This document shows, piece after piece, positions 16,906-25,613 of a stretch of 49,186 nt of DNA. The notes beneath the pieces are model-generated. The model searched no databases. It was not told where the DNA came from and saw only the letters and a program-made list of their open reading frames with translations. Made by a program: the position numbers and the translations under genes. How positions within the stretch are numbered: position 1 is the first letter of the stretch; each line of letters begins with the position of its first letter. Location of the stretch: NCBI GenBank assembly GCA_016284295.1, contig JAEEOP010000024.1, forward strand, positions 1-49,186, written 5' to 3'. This DNA comes from Methanomassiliicoccaceae archaeon (lineage in GTDB: Archaea > Thermoplasmatota > Thermoplasmata > Methanomassiliicoccales > Methanomethylophilaceae).

Positions 16906-18186
16906 ATGGAGTTCTTCGTGCAGGTCCTATTCACGATGGCCGTAATCTTCGCATTGGCACGTCTGGGATCTATTGTGTTCGGTAAATTGGGATTGCCAGG
17001 CCTCATCGGTGAGATCTTGATCGGAATCCTCATTGCGAATATCGCAGGAGGGGCTTTCATGGAGGATGTGCTCGACATCACCCTACACGGAGAGTGGAGC
17101 GACACCTACAACGTCATATATTCGCTGGCCGAGCTCGGAGTGATATTCCTTCTGTTCTCGGTCGGTCTGGAGACCAAGGTCAAGGACCTCCTGGGATCCG
17201 GTAAGGCCGCCATGCTGTGCGCCGTGCTCGGAGTCGTGCTGCCGTTCGTCGCGGGAGCCGCACTGATCATAGGCCTCGGCGGATACGACATGAACTGCGC
17301 CATGTTCATGGGTGCGGCGATGGTCGCCACCTCGGTCGGTATCACCGCTCGTATCATCAAGGATATGAGGCTGATGGATGTCAAGGAATCCCGTATCATC
17401 ATCGCGGCCGCCGTCATAGACGATGTCCTCGGTATGGTGGTCCTGGCGATCGTGGAAGGCATGTCCGAATCTGCCGGTGGGATCAACATGGTCGATCTCG
17501 CCATTATTATAATCAAGGCCGTGGCGTTCGTCCTTATCGCAATAGGCATTGCGAAGTACATCGTCCCCAGGATTTATGACTTCATGGATGCGAGGAACAG
17601 GAGGATTAAGGCCCAAGGCAAATCGCCCTATACCTTCAACAAGCTGATCTTCGCCATCATCGTATGTCTCTTCATGGCCTACCTCGCGGAGTACATCGGA
17701 CTTGCGGCCATCATCGGAGCGTTCCTCGCAGGAATGATGTTCGCGGAGCACGCATGGGAGTGGGGACTCGAGACCAAGGCGGAGTCCATCACCTCGTTCC
17801 TGATCTCGTTCTTCTTCGTGAACGTCGGTCTTCAGGTGGACATCTCCTCGCTGACCTCGATGGACACCGTCATCCTCATCGGAGCGGTCATCGTCCTGGC
17901 GATGCTGACCAAGTACATCGGATGCGGACTCGGTGCCAAGCTCGGGGACAGGACCATAGACAAGTCCTCCTTCAGCATTATCGGAGTCGGAATGATGCCT
18001 AGGGGAGAGGTCGGTATCATCATTGCATCGATCGGACTCAACGCAGGCGTCCTCTCAGGGGACCTGTACACCGTGGTGGTCATGATGTCCGTGCTCACCA
18101 CCATCATAGCGCCTCCCATACTGTCCTCGCTGTTCAAGCGGAAGTACAAGGATGAATACGCGATCATGCCCGAGGACGAACTCTGA
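16906..18186 (+). CDS. Cation/proton antiporter (CPA2/Kef or NhaS type)
   Basis: The 426-residue protein has 12-13 membrane helices and the CPA fold. It has GLPGLIGEILIGILIANI in helix 2, the GAAMVATSVGITARI helix, and the ion-binding acidic pair in AAVIDDVLGM (helix 5). A conserved RGEVGIIIASIG lies near the C-terminus. There is no cytoplasmic TrkA-N domain, so it looks like a plain Na+/H+ (or K+/H+) exchanger. It lies downstream of the repeat-protein gene by 75 nt with its own TATA-like TTTTATTAATATGG (about 16872-16885). Confidence 0.9.
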   Translation: MEFFVQVLFTMAVIFALARLGSIVFGKLGLPGLIGEILIGILIANIAGGAFMEDVLDITLHGEWSDTYNVIYSLAELGVIFLLFSVGLETKVKDLLGSGKAAMLCAVLGVVLPFVAGAALIIGLGGYDMNCAMFMGAAMVATSVGITARIIKDMRLMDVKESRIIIAAAVIDDVLGMVVLAIVEGMSESAGGINMVDLAIIIIKAVAFVLIAIGIAKYIVPRIYDFMDARNRRIKAQGKSPYTFNKLIFAIIVCLFMAYLAEYIGLAAIIGAFLAGMMFAEHAWEWGLETKAESITSFLISFFFVNVGLQVDISSLTSMDTVILIGAVIVLAMLTKYIGCGLGAKLGDRTIDKSSFSIIGVGMMPRGEVGIIIASIGLNAGVLSGDLYTVVVMMSVLTTIIAPPILSSLFKRKYKDEYAIMPEDEL

Positions 18187-18318
18187 TCCCGGGCGGTCCA
18201 AACCATTTCCCTTTTTATCCATATAATGTACACTTATGTGCATGAAACACTGTTAGTTTATGAATTCGAACCAAATCCTCTGCCCTATTATTTATCGGAC
18301 GTTGACAATCGAAGGATC

Positions 18319-19737
18319 ATGACAACTGTAGAGGAATTCATGGACTTGGTCTGGGAATTCGACGACTACCTATGGTTCGTACCGTTCGTCCTCATCGTCT
18401 TCGTGGGGATAATGGCGACCATCAAACTCAAGGCGATACAGTTCACCGGCATCAAGGAGATGGTCAAGATCACCTTCTCCAGGGAGAGCAACAAGAGCGG
18501 TGTCACCCCGTTCCAGGTATTCTGTGTCAGTATGGGGAACCGTATCGGTGTCGGCAACATCGTGGGTCCCACGACAGCCATCATAATGGGAGGTCCCGGG
18601 GCTATATTCTGGATGTGGATCTTCGCCACCCTGGGAGGGGCCACAAGCTTCCTCGAGACAACCATCGGTCAGATATTCAAGAGCGATGACGGCGAGGGAG
18701 GGTACATCGGAGGTCCTGCCCACAACGTCGCGAAGGGCCTAAGGTCCAGGAAGCTTGGGATGATCGTGGCCGGGCTGATGATCGCCGTCTACATCGGGGG
18801 ATACGTCCTGTCAGAGATCTCCACCATATCGACATCGTTCACGGCCGCATACGACTTCCAGTACAACACGCTGGCGATCGCTATCTTCCTGGCGATCATT
18901 GCCGTTCTCGTGGCGCTGGGAGGCTTCAAGCGTGTCGCACAGGCATCCGTGCTCATCGTCCCCTTCATGGCCGTCGCCTGGGTGATCATCTGCCTTGTGG
19001 TGATCCTCGTGAACATCGACGGCGTGCCACAGGCGATATCATCGATATTCACGTGCGCTTTCAACGTGCCCGCCACCGTCGGAGGCGGAGTGGGAGCGAT
19101 GCTGACCATCGCCCTCAGGAGAGGTATCTGGTCCAACGAGGCCGGAGAGGGTACCATCACCAACATCTCCTCGTCCGCCGATGTCCCGCACCCGGTCAAG
19201 CAGGGCATGTCTCAGTCCCTGGGAGTCCTCGTGGACACCTTGGTCTGCACCATGGTCGCCCTGGTCGTCCTCAGCTTCGGAAGCTACGATGATCTCATGG
19301 CCCTCGGATACGATGATTCCATGGCGCTCCTGGAGCACATAATCGCTACCACGCTGGGAGGGGACTTGACCAAATCCGTCGTGTTCTTCTTCCTGTTCCT
19401 GTTCGCCATCACCTGCTTCATGGGAGATTACGTCATTGGGGAGAACAACCTCAAGTTCATCACCAAGAAGAGATCCGCCAAGATAGGGCTGATGGTGTTC
19501 ACCGTTGCGGTGGTGTTCTTCTCCGCGTATTTCGGATCGGACGGACTCTATGCCATAATGGACGTCCTGCTGGCAATCTGCGGAGTGGTGAACTGTCTGG
19601 TGATCTTCAAGCTGAGCAAATACGGCTGGGAGGCCTATCAGGACTACCGCAGGCAGAAGGCGGAGGGTGTGGAGGATCCGGTCTTCCACAAGAACGTCCT
19701 GTCGGACCCGTCGCCGGTCACCGAATGGAACGATTGA
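18319..19737 (+). CDS. Alanine/glycine:cation symporter (AGCS family)
   Basis: The 472-residue transporter has about 10-11 helices. It carries the AGCS signature GNRIGVGNIVGPTTAIIMGG followed by PGAIFWMW. The segments GIWSNEAGEGTITNIS and HPVKQGMSQ are also family hallmarks. It imports alanine or glycine with Na+ (family knowledge). The frame is open from 18226, but the ATG at 18319 (MTTVEEFMDLVWEFDDYLWF) gives the family N-terminus. A TATA-like CTATTATTTATC (about 18284-18295) precedes it by about 25 nt. It is the third Na+-coupled carrier in this 8-kb stretch. Confidence 0.92.
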   Translation: MTTVEEFMDLVWEFDDYLWFVPFVLIVFVGIMATIKLKAIQFTGIKEMVKITFSRESNKSGVTPFQVFCVSMGNRIGVGNIVGPTTAIIMGGPGAIFWMWIFATLGGATSFLETTIGQIFKSDDGEGGYIGGPAHNVAKGLRSRKLGMIVAGLMIAVYIGGYVLSEISTISTSFTAAYDFQYNTLAIAIFLAIIAVLVALGGFKRVAQASVLIVPFMAVAWVIICLVVILVNIDGVPQAISSIFTCAFNVPATVGGGVGAMLTIALRRGIWSNEAGEGTITNISSSADVPHPVKQGMSQSLGVLVDTLVCTMVALVVLSFGSYDDLMALGYDDSMALLEHIIATTLGGDLTKSVVFFFLFLFAITCFMGDYVIGENNLKFITKKRSAKIGLMVFTVAVVFFSAYFGSDGLYAIMDVLLAICGVVNCLVIFKLSKYGWEAYQDYRRQKAEGVEDPVFHKNVLSDPSPVTEWND

Positions 19738-19746
19738 AACTCCTTC

Positions 19747-19776
19747 GGGGCGGCCGTCCTTACGACGGTCGTCCCA
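19747..19776. terminator. Hairpin after the AGCS gene
   Basis: GGGCGGCCGTC and GACGGTCGTCCC pair across a short TTAC loop 10 nt after the stop codon. There is no long T-run. It is the first of several hairpins in this gap. Confidence 0.5.
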
Positions 19777-19781
19777 ATCCT

Positions 19782-19856
19782 TCTAGAACATAATATGCAG
19801 CCGGATGCGGAGCATCGGCTGAATGGAACGATACGACGACACAGGGTCGTTCTAGA
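19782..19856. ncRNA. Candidate structured RNA (three-way junction)
   Basis: An outer 8-bp stem TCTAGAAC (19782-19789)/GTTCTAGA (19849-19856) encloses two hairpins. One is CAGCC-GATGC/GCATC-GGCTG (about 19798-19821). The other is ACGAC/GTCGT (about 19834-19850), which can only form by sharing one or two bases with the outer stem. The arrangement suggests an RNA, but no clear promoter is seen on either strand. It lies between convergent genes and may simply be part of a double terminator. Confidence 0.3.
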
Positions 19857-19902
19857 TTGCTCTGAAACATAGTGAATCAGAGGCTTGCTGGACAATCCGA
19901 AA

Positions 19903-20067
19903 TCACAGGGAGAAGAATATGGATGCGACCTCGACGATGACGATTACAGCAATAGCGATCCCGATGACCGCGTAGGGGCTGACCTTGATACCTTTCTCGT
20001 TCTCGACATCGAAGTATCTCATCAGACCTGCGGAAGACTGGAAACCGCTGTCGTTTTTCTTTGCCAT
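19903..20067 (-). CDS. Preprotein translocase subunit Sec61-beta (SecG-like)
   Basis: This short gene encodes 54 residues: a polar N-terminus, then GLMRYFDVENEKGIKVSP, then one membrane helix (YAVIGIAIAVIVIVEVASIF). The GLMRYFD...KVSP motif followed by a single tail helix is the archaeal Sec61-beta pattern. It is the small non-essential partner of SecYE in the membrane. TATA box CTTTTTATAG lies about 23-33 nt before the ATG (20090-20099), so the message is essentially leaderless. It is divergent from the flavodiiron gene. Confidence 0.88.
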   Translation of the reverse strand: MAKKNDSGFQSSAGLMRYFDVENEKGIKVSPYAVIGIAIAVIVIVEVASIFFSL

Positions 20068-20204
20068 AGCCCAGCGAATCAAGGATAACTATAAAAAGGC
20101 TGTCATGGACGGAAAACGGGCATTTCTCCCGTATCCCCTACCACGGATGGGCCATCGTCCATAAGTTTCTTTATCGTGCCCCGCCATACGGCTAACAGGG
20201 TAAC

Positions 20205-21563
20205 ATGCGCAAACTTGTGAAGGGGAACGTGAGCTGGGTAGGCTACATGGATTGGGAACTCGATAACTTCCGCGGAGACCTGTATTCCGTGGAGAACGGA
20301 TCGTCTCAGAACGCCTATCTGATCGAAGAGGAGAAGACGGTTCTGATTGACACGGTCTGGACCCCGCACAGGTTCGATTTCGTGGAGAACCTGAAGAACG
20401 AGGTAGACATCCACAGCATCGACCTCGTCGTGATCAATCACGGGGAATGCGACCATTCCGGCGCCCTCCTCGCACTTCTGGAGGAGATTCCGGACGTACC
20501 CATCTATTGCACATCCAACGCCGTCAAGAGCCTGGAGGGCCAGTATGGCAAGAGGGGATGGAACTACCACGTGGTGAAGACCGGCGATTCCGTCGACATC
20601 GGGAACGGGAAGGAACTCGTGTTCATCGAGATGAAGATGCTCTCCTGGCCCGATTCCATGGCCACGTACATGACCGGCGACAACATCCTGTTCTCCGCCG
20701 ACACCTTCGGACAGCATTGCGCCTCTGGAGAACTTTTCGCCGACATGGGCGATCAGACGGTCCTCTGCAGGGAGGCCATGAAGTACTACGCGAACATCCT
20801 CAACCCCTTCGCACCCGTGATGCTCAAGAAGCTCAGATACATGAAGGAGATCAACCTCGAGATCGAGATGATCGCACCCTCCCATGGAGCGATCTGGCGC
20901 AACGACCCCATGCAGATTTTCGACAAGTATATGGAGTGGGCGGACGCCTACAAGGAGGACCAGGTCACCATCGTCTACGACACGATGTGGGGCGGCACTG
21001 CTAAGGTAGCTCATGCCATCGCATCCGAGATCCTCTCGCTGAGCCCCAACACCGTGGTGAAGGTGTTCTGCATATCGAAGGCCGACAAGAACGAGATCAT
21101 GACCGAGGTGTTCAAGTCCAAGGCGGTCTGCGTAGGTTCTCCGACGGTCAACGGAAGGGTCATGTCCAGCGTCGCAGGCTGGCTCGAGATGCTGATGCAG
21201 CTCAAGTTCAAGGGAAAGAGGGCCGCGGCCTTCGGATGCTACGGATGGAGCGGAGAATCCGCACAGATCATCCAGGACAGGCTCAGGGAGGCCGGATTCG
21301 AGGTCATCAACGAGACCGTCCGTCCTAACTACAACCCCGAGCAGCTAGACTTCATGGAGGTCAAGTCGCTTGTCAACGCGCTCATCCCCAGGCAGGAGTT
21401 CTCCAGATACGTCTGCACCATCTGCGGAGAGATCTACGATCCCGCTGTCGGCGACCCTGAATCGGGCATTCCCGCTGGGACGCCGTTCGAGTTCCTTCCC
21501 GACGACTGGTCATGCCCCGTGTGCGGTGTGACCAAGGACAAGTTCGTCAGGATGGACGACTGA
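20205..21563 (+). CDS. Flavodiiron protein with fused rubredoxin (flavorubredoxin)
   Basis: This 452-residue, three-domain protein reduces O2 (or NO) to water using a di-iron centre, FMN and rubredoxin iron. The metallo-beta-lactamase domain (1-250) has the ligand motif NHGECDHSG (His79, Glu81, Asp83, His84), then the ADTFGQH and PSHGAIWR segments. The flavodoxin domain (about 255-395) has the FMN loop [10 protein letters not shown]. The C-terminal rubredoxin (about 400-450) has CTICG and CPVCG knuckles. Methanogen FprA usually lacks rubredoxin and uses F420H2, so the fusion suggests a different electron route. It likely protects against oxygen. Confidence 0.93.
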   Translation: MRKLVKGNVSWVGYMDWELDNFRGDLYSVENGSSQNAYLIEEEKTVLIDTVWTPHRFDFVENLKNEVDIHSIDLVVINHGECDHSGALLALLEEIPDVPIYCTSNAVKSLEGQYGKRGWNYHVVKTGDSVDIGNGKELVFIEMKMLSWPDSMATYMTGDNILFSADTFGQHCASGELFADMGDQTVLCREAMKYYANILNPFAPVMLKKLRYMKEINLEIEMIAPSHGAIWRNDPMQIFDKYMEWADAYKEDQVTIVYDTMWGGTAKVAHAIASEILSLSPNTVVKVFCISKADKNEIMTEVFKSKAVCVGSPTVNGRVMSSVAGWLEMLMQLKFKGKRAAAFGCYGWSGESAQIIQDRLREAGFEVINETVRPNYNPEQLDFMEVKSLVNALIPRQEFSRYVCTICGEIYDPAVGDPESGIPAGTPFEFLPDDWSCPVCGVTKDKFVRMDD

Positions 21564-21648
21564 ACTCCCAACCGGTTTCAATATCAAGGTCGGGCACGGC
21601 CCGACCAAACCTATTTTTATTATTCCTTTATAGCGAGGCTCGATTAGT

Positions 21649-23199
21649 ATGCATTGGGCAGATGTAATCGCAAAGGAAGTGGCAGAGACCTGCGAGCACC
21701 CGCTGATCGCAACAGGCATCAGTCCTACAGGTATCATCCACGTGGGCAGTCTGAGAGAGGCGATCACCGGAGAATCCATCCGCAGCGCCGTCGCCTCCAA
21801 AGGCAAGGATGTGAGACTGGTTTACCTCATCGATTCGTTCGATCCCCTCAGGAAGAGATACGAGTTCCTCCCGGAGGAGTACGAGAAGTACACCGGCATG
21901 CCGATATGCATGATTCCCTGCCCCTGCGGAGGACACAAAAATTACGCCCATCACTTCATCCAGCCCTTCCTGGATGCCGTCGATTCCCTTGAGGTCCACT
22001 GCGAGATCGTCTGGACCCACGAGCTCTATGCCAAGGGAGAGTTCGCCAAGTGGATCGACCTGGCCATCACCAAGAGGCAGGAGGTCATCCAGATCCTCCA
22101 TGAGGTCACAGGAAAGGATGCGGACCCCAACTTCTCGCCCTACGATCCGCTCTGCCCGGATTGCGGACGCTTCTGCAAGCCCAAGTTCGACGAGTACGAG
22201 TTCCCCTACCTCGGATACGAGTGCAAGTGCGGATCCACCGGAAAGGTCGACATACGCAAGATGGAGGGAAAGCTCAAGTGGAGGCTCGAGTGGCCTGCCA
22301 AGTGGATGATCTTCGGAACATCCGCCGAGCCCTTCGGAAAGGACCACGCTGCCGCCGGAGGATCATACGATTCCGGAAAGAGGATCGTGTCCGAGATCTT
22401 CGGAGGCAAGGCACCCTACCCCATCTCATACGAGTTCGTCCAGCTGAAGTCCGGAGGACAGATCGTGCAGATGCACAAGTCCCTCGGAAGCGCGGTCACA
22501 GGACTGGACGCAATCCACATGACTCCGCCGGAGGTCCTCAACTACCTGTTCCTCAGGTCCCAGCCCAACAGGGCCATCGACTACGATTACGGAATGGGCC
22601 TGCTGGACATGACCGACGAGTACGACAGGATGGAGAAGGCATACTTCGCCAACGAGTTCACCGAGGCGGAGGAGAACAATGTCAGCGCATACGTCATCGC
22701 GCAGCACAACCATGTCCCCGAGAGCCTGCCCCTGCAGATCTCCTACAGGCACCTGGTCAACGTGGTGCAGATGGCCAAGGACTTCGACAACGTGCTGGAG
22801 ATCCTCGGAAGGACCGAGGACATGTCCAAGGCCACCGATTTCGACATCAAGAGGCTCGAGACCAGGGTCGGATGCATCAGGTTCTGGCTGGACAACTTCG
22901 CTCCTGACAACGTCAAGTTCTCCATCCAGCCGAAAGTCCCCGAGGGGATCGAGATCACCGCCGACGAGAAGTCCTACTTCAAGGCCCTGGCGGCAAGGCT
23001 CGCGGACGACGCCTGGACAGCTGATTCGATCAACGCAGCGGTGACCGATGTCGCCAAGGATTCCATCGGCAACAAGGCCGCTTTCAAGGCGATGTACAGG
23101 ATCCTCATCGGCAAGAACATGGGTCCGAGGCTCGGGCCGTTCCTCGCCAGCATGGACAGGGGATTCGTAGTAGAGAGGCTGCAGCAGGCCTCGCAGTGA
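21649..23199 (+). CDS. lysS: Lysyl-tRNA synthetase, class I
   Basis: The 516-residue class I enzyme charges tRNA-Lys. The HIGH-like motif is HVGS (31-34) after GISPTGII. The KMSKS-like motif is MHKSLGSA near 275-282. A zinc-binding insert holds CPDCGRFC and CKCG. The C-terminus is the helical anticodon-binding cage. Class I LysRS is typical of Archaea. It is also notable because class I and class II LysRS together can charge tRNA-Pyl in some methanogens, although PylS is the main enzyme. TATA-like TATTTTTATTATTCC (about 21610-21624) precedes the gene. A textbook terminator follows. Confidence 0.95.
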   Translation: MHWADVIAKEVAETCEHPLIATGISPTGIIHVGSLREAITGESIRSAVASKGKDVRLVYLIDSFDPLRKRYEFLPEEYEKYTGMPICMIPCPCGGHKNYAHHFIQPFLDAVDSLEVHCEIVWTHELYAKGEFAKWIDLAITKRQEVIQILHEVTGKDADPNFSPYDPLCPDCGRFCKPKFDEYEFPYLGYECKCGSTGKVDIRKMEGKLKWRLEWPAKWMIFGTSAEPFGKDHAAAGGSYDSGKRIVSEIFGGKAPYPISYEFVQLKSGGQIVQMHKSLGSAVTGLDAIHMTPPEVLNYLFLRSQPNRAIDYDYGMGLLDMTDEYDRMEKAYFANEFTEAEENNVSAYVIAQHNHVPESLPLQISYRHLVNVVQMAKDFDNVLEILGRTEDMSKATDFDIKRLETRVGCIRFWLDNFAPDNVKFSIQPKVPEGIEITADEKSYFKALAARLADDAWTADSINAAVTDVAKDSIGNKAAFKAMYRILIGKNMGPRLGPFLASMDRGFVVERLQQASQ

Positions 23200-23205
23200 A
23201 AACAG

Positions 23206-23227
23206 CGGTGGCATCGCCACCGTTTTT
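23206..23227 (+). terminator. Terminator after lysS
   Basis: A 7-bp stem CGGTGGC/GCCACCG with loop ATC is followed directly by TTTTT. The T-rich tail also merges with the TATA box (GTTTTTATCG) of the next gene. Confidence 0.75.
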
Positions 23228-23251
23228 ATCGTGGTAAGGGTTACAGGTATC

Positions 23252-23824
23252 ATGGATTGGGACGAGATGGTTTCGCATTTGGCGTGGGTCGGCGCATTGA
23301 TCACCGTCATCTCATTCATCATCTACATGTTCTATCCGGAGACGGTATTCTTCGCCCTCTTCATCGTCGGGGTCATCATCCTGGTCGGCGGATACACCGT
23401 GACGGGATTGAGGATCAGGTCCCTCAACAGGAGCATCGAGGATGTGGAGGAAGCGCTGGACGAGCGCGACGAAGGCGGAATCCTGTCCCTGGACGGCCCT
23501 TACATTCCCGAGAACGACGACGCCAGGATCGAGAGCCTGGTCGGCAAGTACTACTCCAGATTCGATGATGTCGCCGACGGCGCTCAGGATGAGGTCGCTG
23601 TCGAGGCCCAGGGCGATGCCGCCGAGGTTCCCGCGGACGATGCGGCAGCCGAACCCGAAGGCGAGGCCGTAGAGACTTCCGAGGAACCTGTTGAGATTAC
23701 GGACGCTCCGGCCGAGGTCCGTGACGAAAGGCGCTATTCGGGATTCGAGATCGACGAGGGCAACATCCAGTACGATTCCAAAGAACCCGAGAGCGTCAAT
23801 ACCGATAAAGAGGCCAAGGAGTGA
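23252..23824 (+). CDS. Membrane protein with acidic cytoplasmic tail, function unknown
   Basis: The 190-residue protein has two hydrophobic helices (about 10-30 and 35-55), then a coiled segment (RSLNRSIEDVEEALDERDEG). A long, disordered Ala/Glu/Pro-rich tail (about 110-160) ends in a conserved-looking DERRYSGFEIDEGNIQYDSK. A GTG at 23231 is in frame, but TATA-like GTTTTTATCG at 23222-23231 points to the ATG at 23252. It is followed directly by the HD-domain gene, with the ribosome site for that gene overlapping this stop. The two form an operon. Confidence 0.6.
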   Translation: MDWDEMVSHLAWVGALITVISFIIYMFYPETVFFALFIVGVIILVGGYTVTGLRIRSLNRSIEDVEEALDERDEGGILSLDGPYIPENDDARIESLVGKYYSRFDDVADGAQDEVAVEAQGDAAEVPADDAAAEPEGEAVETSEEPVEITDAPAEVRDERRYSGFEIDEGNIQYDSKEPESVNTDKEAKE

Positions 23825-23829
23825 GGCGT

Positions 23830-24975
23830 ATGCCCGCACTCAACGCTCATATTCTGTATCTTTTCTTCGATTCCGCCAACATGCACAGGTGGAACGATCA
23901 TCTCAGACCAGTGGATCTGACGGAGATGGACAAGCAGGCGCATAAGGCGGCAATTTCCTGGCTCCTCGGCAAGTACGAGGAGAAGAACGGGAGGAAGGTC
24001 GATTGGAGGCGTCTGATCGAGCATCAGATGTTCTCGTTTATCCAGCGTTCGGTGATGACCGACCTGAAGCCGCAGGTGTTCCACAAGATCGTCCAGGACA
24101 GGAAGGCGGAGGTCAACGCATTCGTCATATCCGAGTTCGACAGGCTCGTCCCGGATTCCGATCCCGGGTTCAGGGACAGACTGGTATCGTATCTGGATTC
24201 GGACAGCAGGTCCCTGGAGGACGAGATCGTCCGTGCGGCGCACTATCTTGCGACACGCTGGGAGTTCAATCTCATCTATGATTCCAACAGGTCCCTCTAC
24301 GGCATCGACGTCACCCGCCAGGAGATCGACGAGCAGATCGACCAGCACAGGGATCTGGCAGGGGTCTCGGAGATCACGACGGAGAGGAGCAATGCGTTCA
24401 ACTTCGTCGATCTCATAGGGCAGCTCAGATTCCAGCAGCGCTGGGCGAGGACACCCCGCATCCCCAAGACCACCGTCCTGGGGCATTCGCTCCTGGTGGC
24501 TAATGCGATGTACCTTCATGATATCGATTCAGGCGCATCGGACAGGCAGATCTACAACGATTACTACACCGGGCTGTTCCACGACCTCCCCGAGGTGCTG
24601 ACGAAGGATGTCATCACCCCCATCAAGGTCAACGTTTCCGGCCTGGCATCCGTTCTGGAGGAGTACGAGAGGATACTCGTCGAGGAGAAGATCCTCCCGC
24701 TCATCGATCCAGACTGGCACGACGAGTTCAGGTTCATGGTCCTCGACCCCTTCTCCGACGAGGATGACGAGAGGTTCGGCATCCGCAACGGATACGATCT
24801 GAAGACATGCGACAACCTGGCTGCGTACATGGAAGCCTTCATCTCCATCCGCTACGGCGTATCCTCCACGACACTCAGGGACGGCGTCGCCGACACCCGT
24901 CAGAGGCTCTCGCAGAGGAAGAAGGGCATAGACGCTTCGGGCATAATGGCGGAACTCGATGCGATGCATATATGA
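23830..24975 (+). CDS. HD-domain metal-dependent hydrolase
   Basis: The 381-residue protein has an HD domain in its C-terminal half: GHSLLVANAMYLHD (about 218-231), the central FHDLPEVLTKD (about 250-260) and a distal Asp in KTCDNLAAYME (about 325). This YfbR-like pattern suggests a nucleotide or phosphate-ester phosphohydrolase. The N-terminal 180 residues form a second helical region with its own H/D residues. A GTG at 23821 overlaps the upstream stop, but AAGGAG (23816-23821) is ideally placed for the ATG at 23830. Confidence 0.78.
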   Translation: MPALNAHILYLFFDSANMHRWNDHLRPVDLTEMDKQAHKAAISWLLGKYEEKNGRKVDWRRLIEHQMFSFIQRSVMTDLKPQVFHKIVQDRKAEVNAFVISEFDRLVPDSDPGFRDRLVSYLDSDSRSLEDEIVRAAHYLATRWEFNLIYDSNRSLYGIDVTRQEIDEQIDQHRDLAGVSEITTERSNAFNFVDLIGQLRFQQRWARTPRIPKTTVLGHSLLVANAMYLHDIDSGASDRQIYNDYYTGLFHDLPEVLTKDVITPIKVNVSGLASVLEEYERILVEEKILPLIDPDWHDEFRFMVLDPFSDEDDERFGIRNGYDLKTCDNLAAYMEAFISIRYGVSSTTLRDGVADTRQRLSQRKKGIDASGIMAELDAMHI

Positions 24976-24996
24976 GAGGATGCTCTACCCTTCTTC

Positions 24997-25554
24997 ATGA
25001 GGAAGGATTTCGGAGCGAAACCCACGATCTATCCCGAACCGGTTCTGATCGTGGCCACGTACGACGATGACGGCACCCCCAACGCGATGAACGCGGCATG
25101 GGGAGGCATCCATGAGGACACGGAGATAGGGCTTTGCCTGTCGCCGGAGCACAAGACCGTGGAGAACATCCTGAAGCGCAAGGCATTCACAGTGGCGTTC
25201 GCCACGAAGGAGACCCTCGTCGGTTCCGATTACGTAGGCATCGTATCTGGCAACGACGTGCCCGACAAGTTCGAGAGGGCAGGATTCCACGCGGAGAAGA
25301 GCGACAAGGTCGATGCGCCCATTATCAAGGAGCTCCCGCTCTGTCTCGAATGCGAGCTGAAGAGCTATACGGAGAAGAACTGCGAGTGCATAGGCGAGAT
25401 CATCAACCTGAGCATCGACGAATCCGTCCTCACGGACGGCAAGGTGGATCTGAGGAAGTTCCACCCCATAATCTACGACGGCCTCAACCATGACTACCTC
25501 GCATACGGCGAGAAGGTCGGTAAGGCATTCAGTGACGGTAAGAAGCTGAAGTGA
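24997..25554 (+). CDS. Flavin reductase-like FMN-binding protein (flavoredoxin family)
   Basis: The 185-residue protein is of the flavin reductase-like split-barrel family. It begins with PTIYPEPVLIVATYDDDGTP and has NAMNAAWGGIHEDTEIGLCL, the FMN-contacting strand pattern, followed by HKTVENILKRKAFTVAFA. Such proteins bind FMN and pass electrons between ferredoxin-, F420- or NAD(P)H-linked partners. It is preceded by the HD gene by 21 nt and may be in the same transcript. A small GGGCC-GAA-GGCCC hairpin follows the stop. Confidence 0.88.
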   Translation: MRKDFGAKPTIYPEPVLIVATYDDDGTPNAMNAAWGGIHEDTEIGLCLSPEHKTVENILKRKAFTVAFATKETLVGSDYVGIVSGNDVPDKFERAGFHAEKSDKVDAPIIKELPLCLECELKSYTEKNCECIGEIINLSIDESVLTDGKVDLRKFHPIIYDGLNHDYLAYGEKVGKAFSDGKKLK

Positions 25555-25558
25555 TCTT

Positions 25559-25571
25559 GGGCCGAAGGCCC
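25559..25571 (+). terminator. Small hairpin after the flavin reductase gene
   Basis: GGGCC and GGCCC with a GAA loop lie 5 nt after the stop. It is followed by AT-rich sequence (GATATAAAC). Confidence 0.4.
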
Positions 25572-25583
25572 GATATAAACATC

Positions 25584-25605
25584 AAAAGGCGGGGTTACCC
25601 CCGCC
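25584..25605 (-). terminator. Terminator of serS
   Basis: On the minus strand GGCGGGGG-TAA-CCCCGCC is followed by TTTT, 9 nt after the serS stop. It has both stem and U-run. Confidence 0.6.
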
Positions 25606-25613
25606 AAGGTTTC

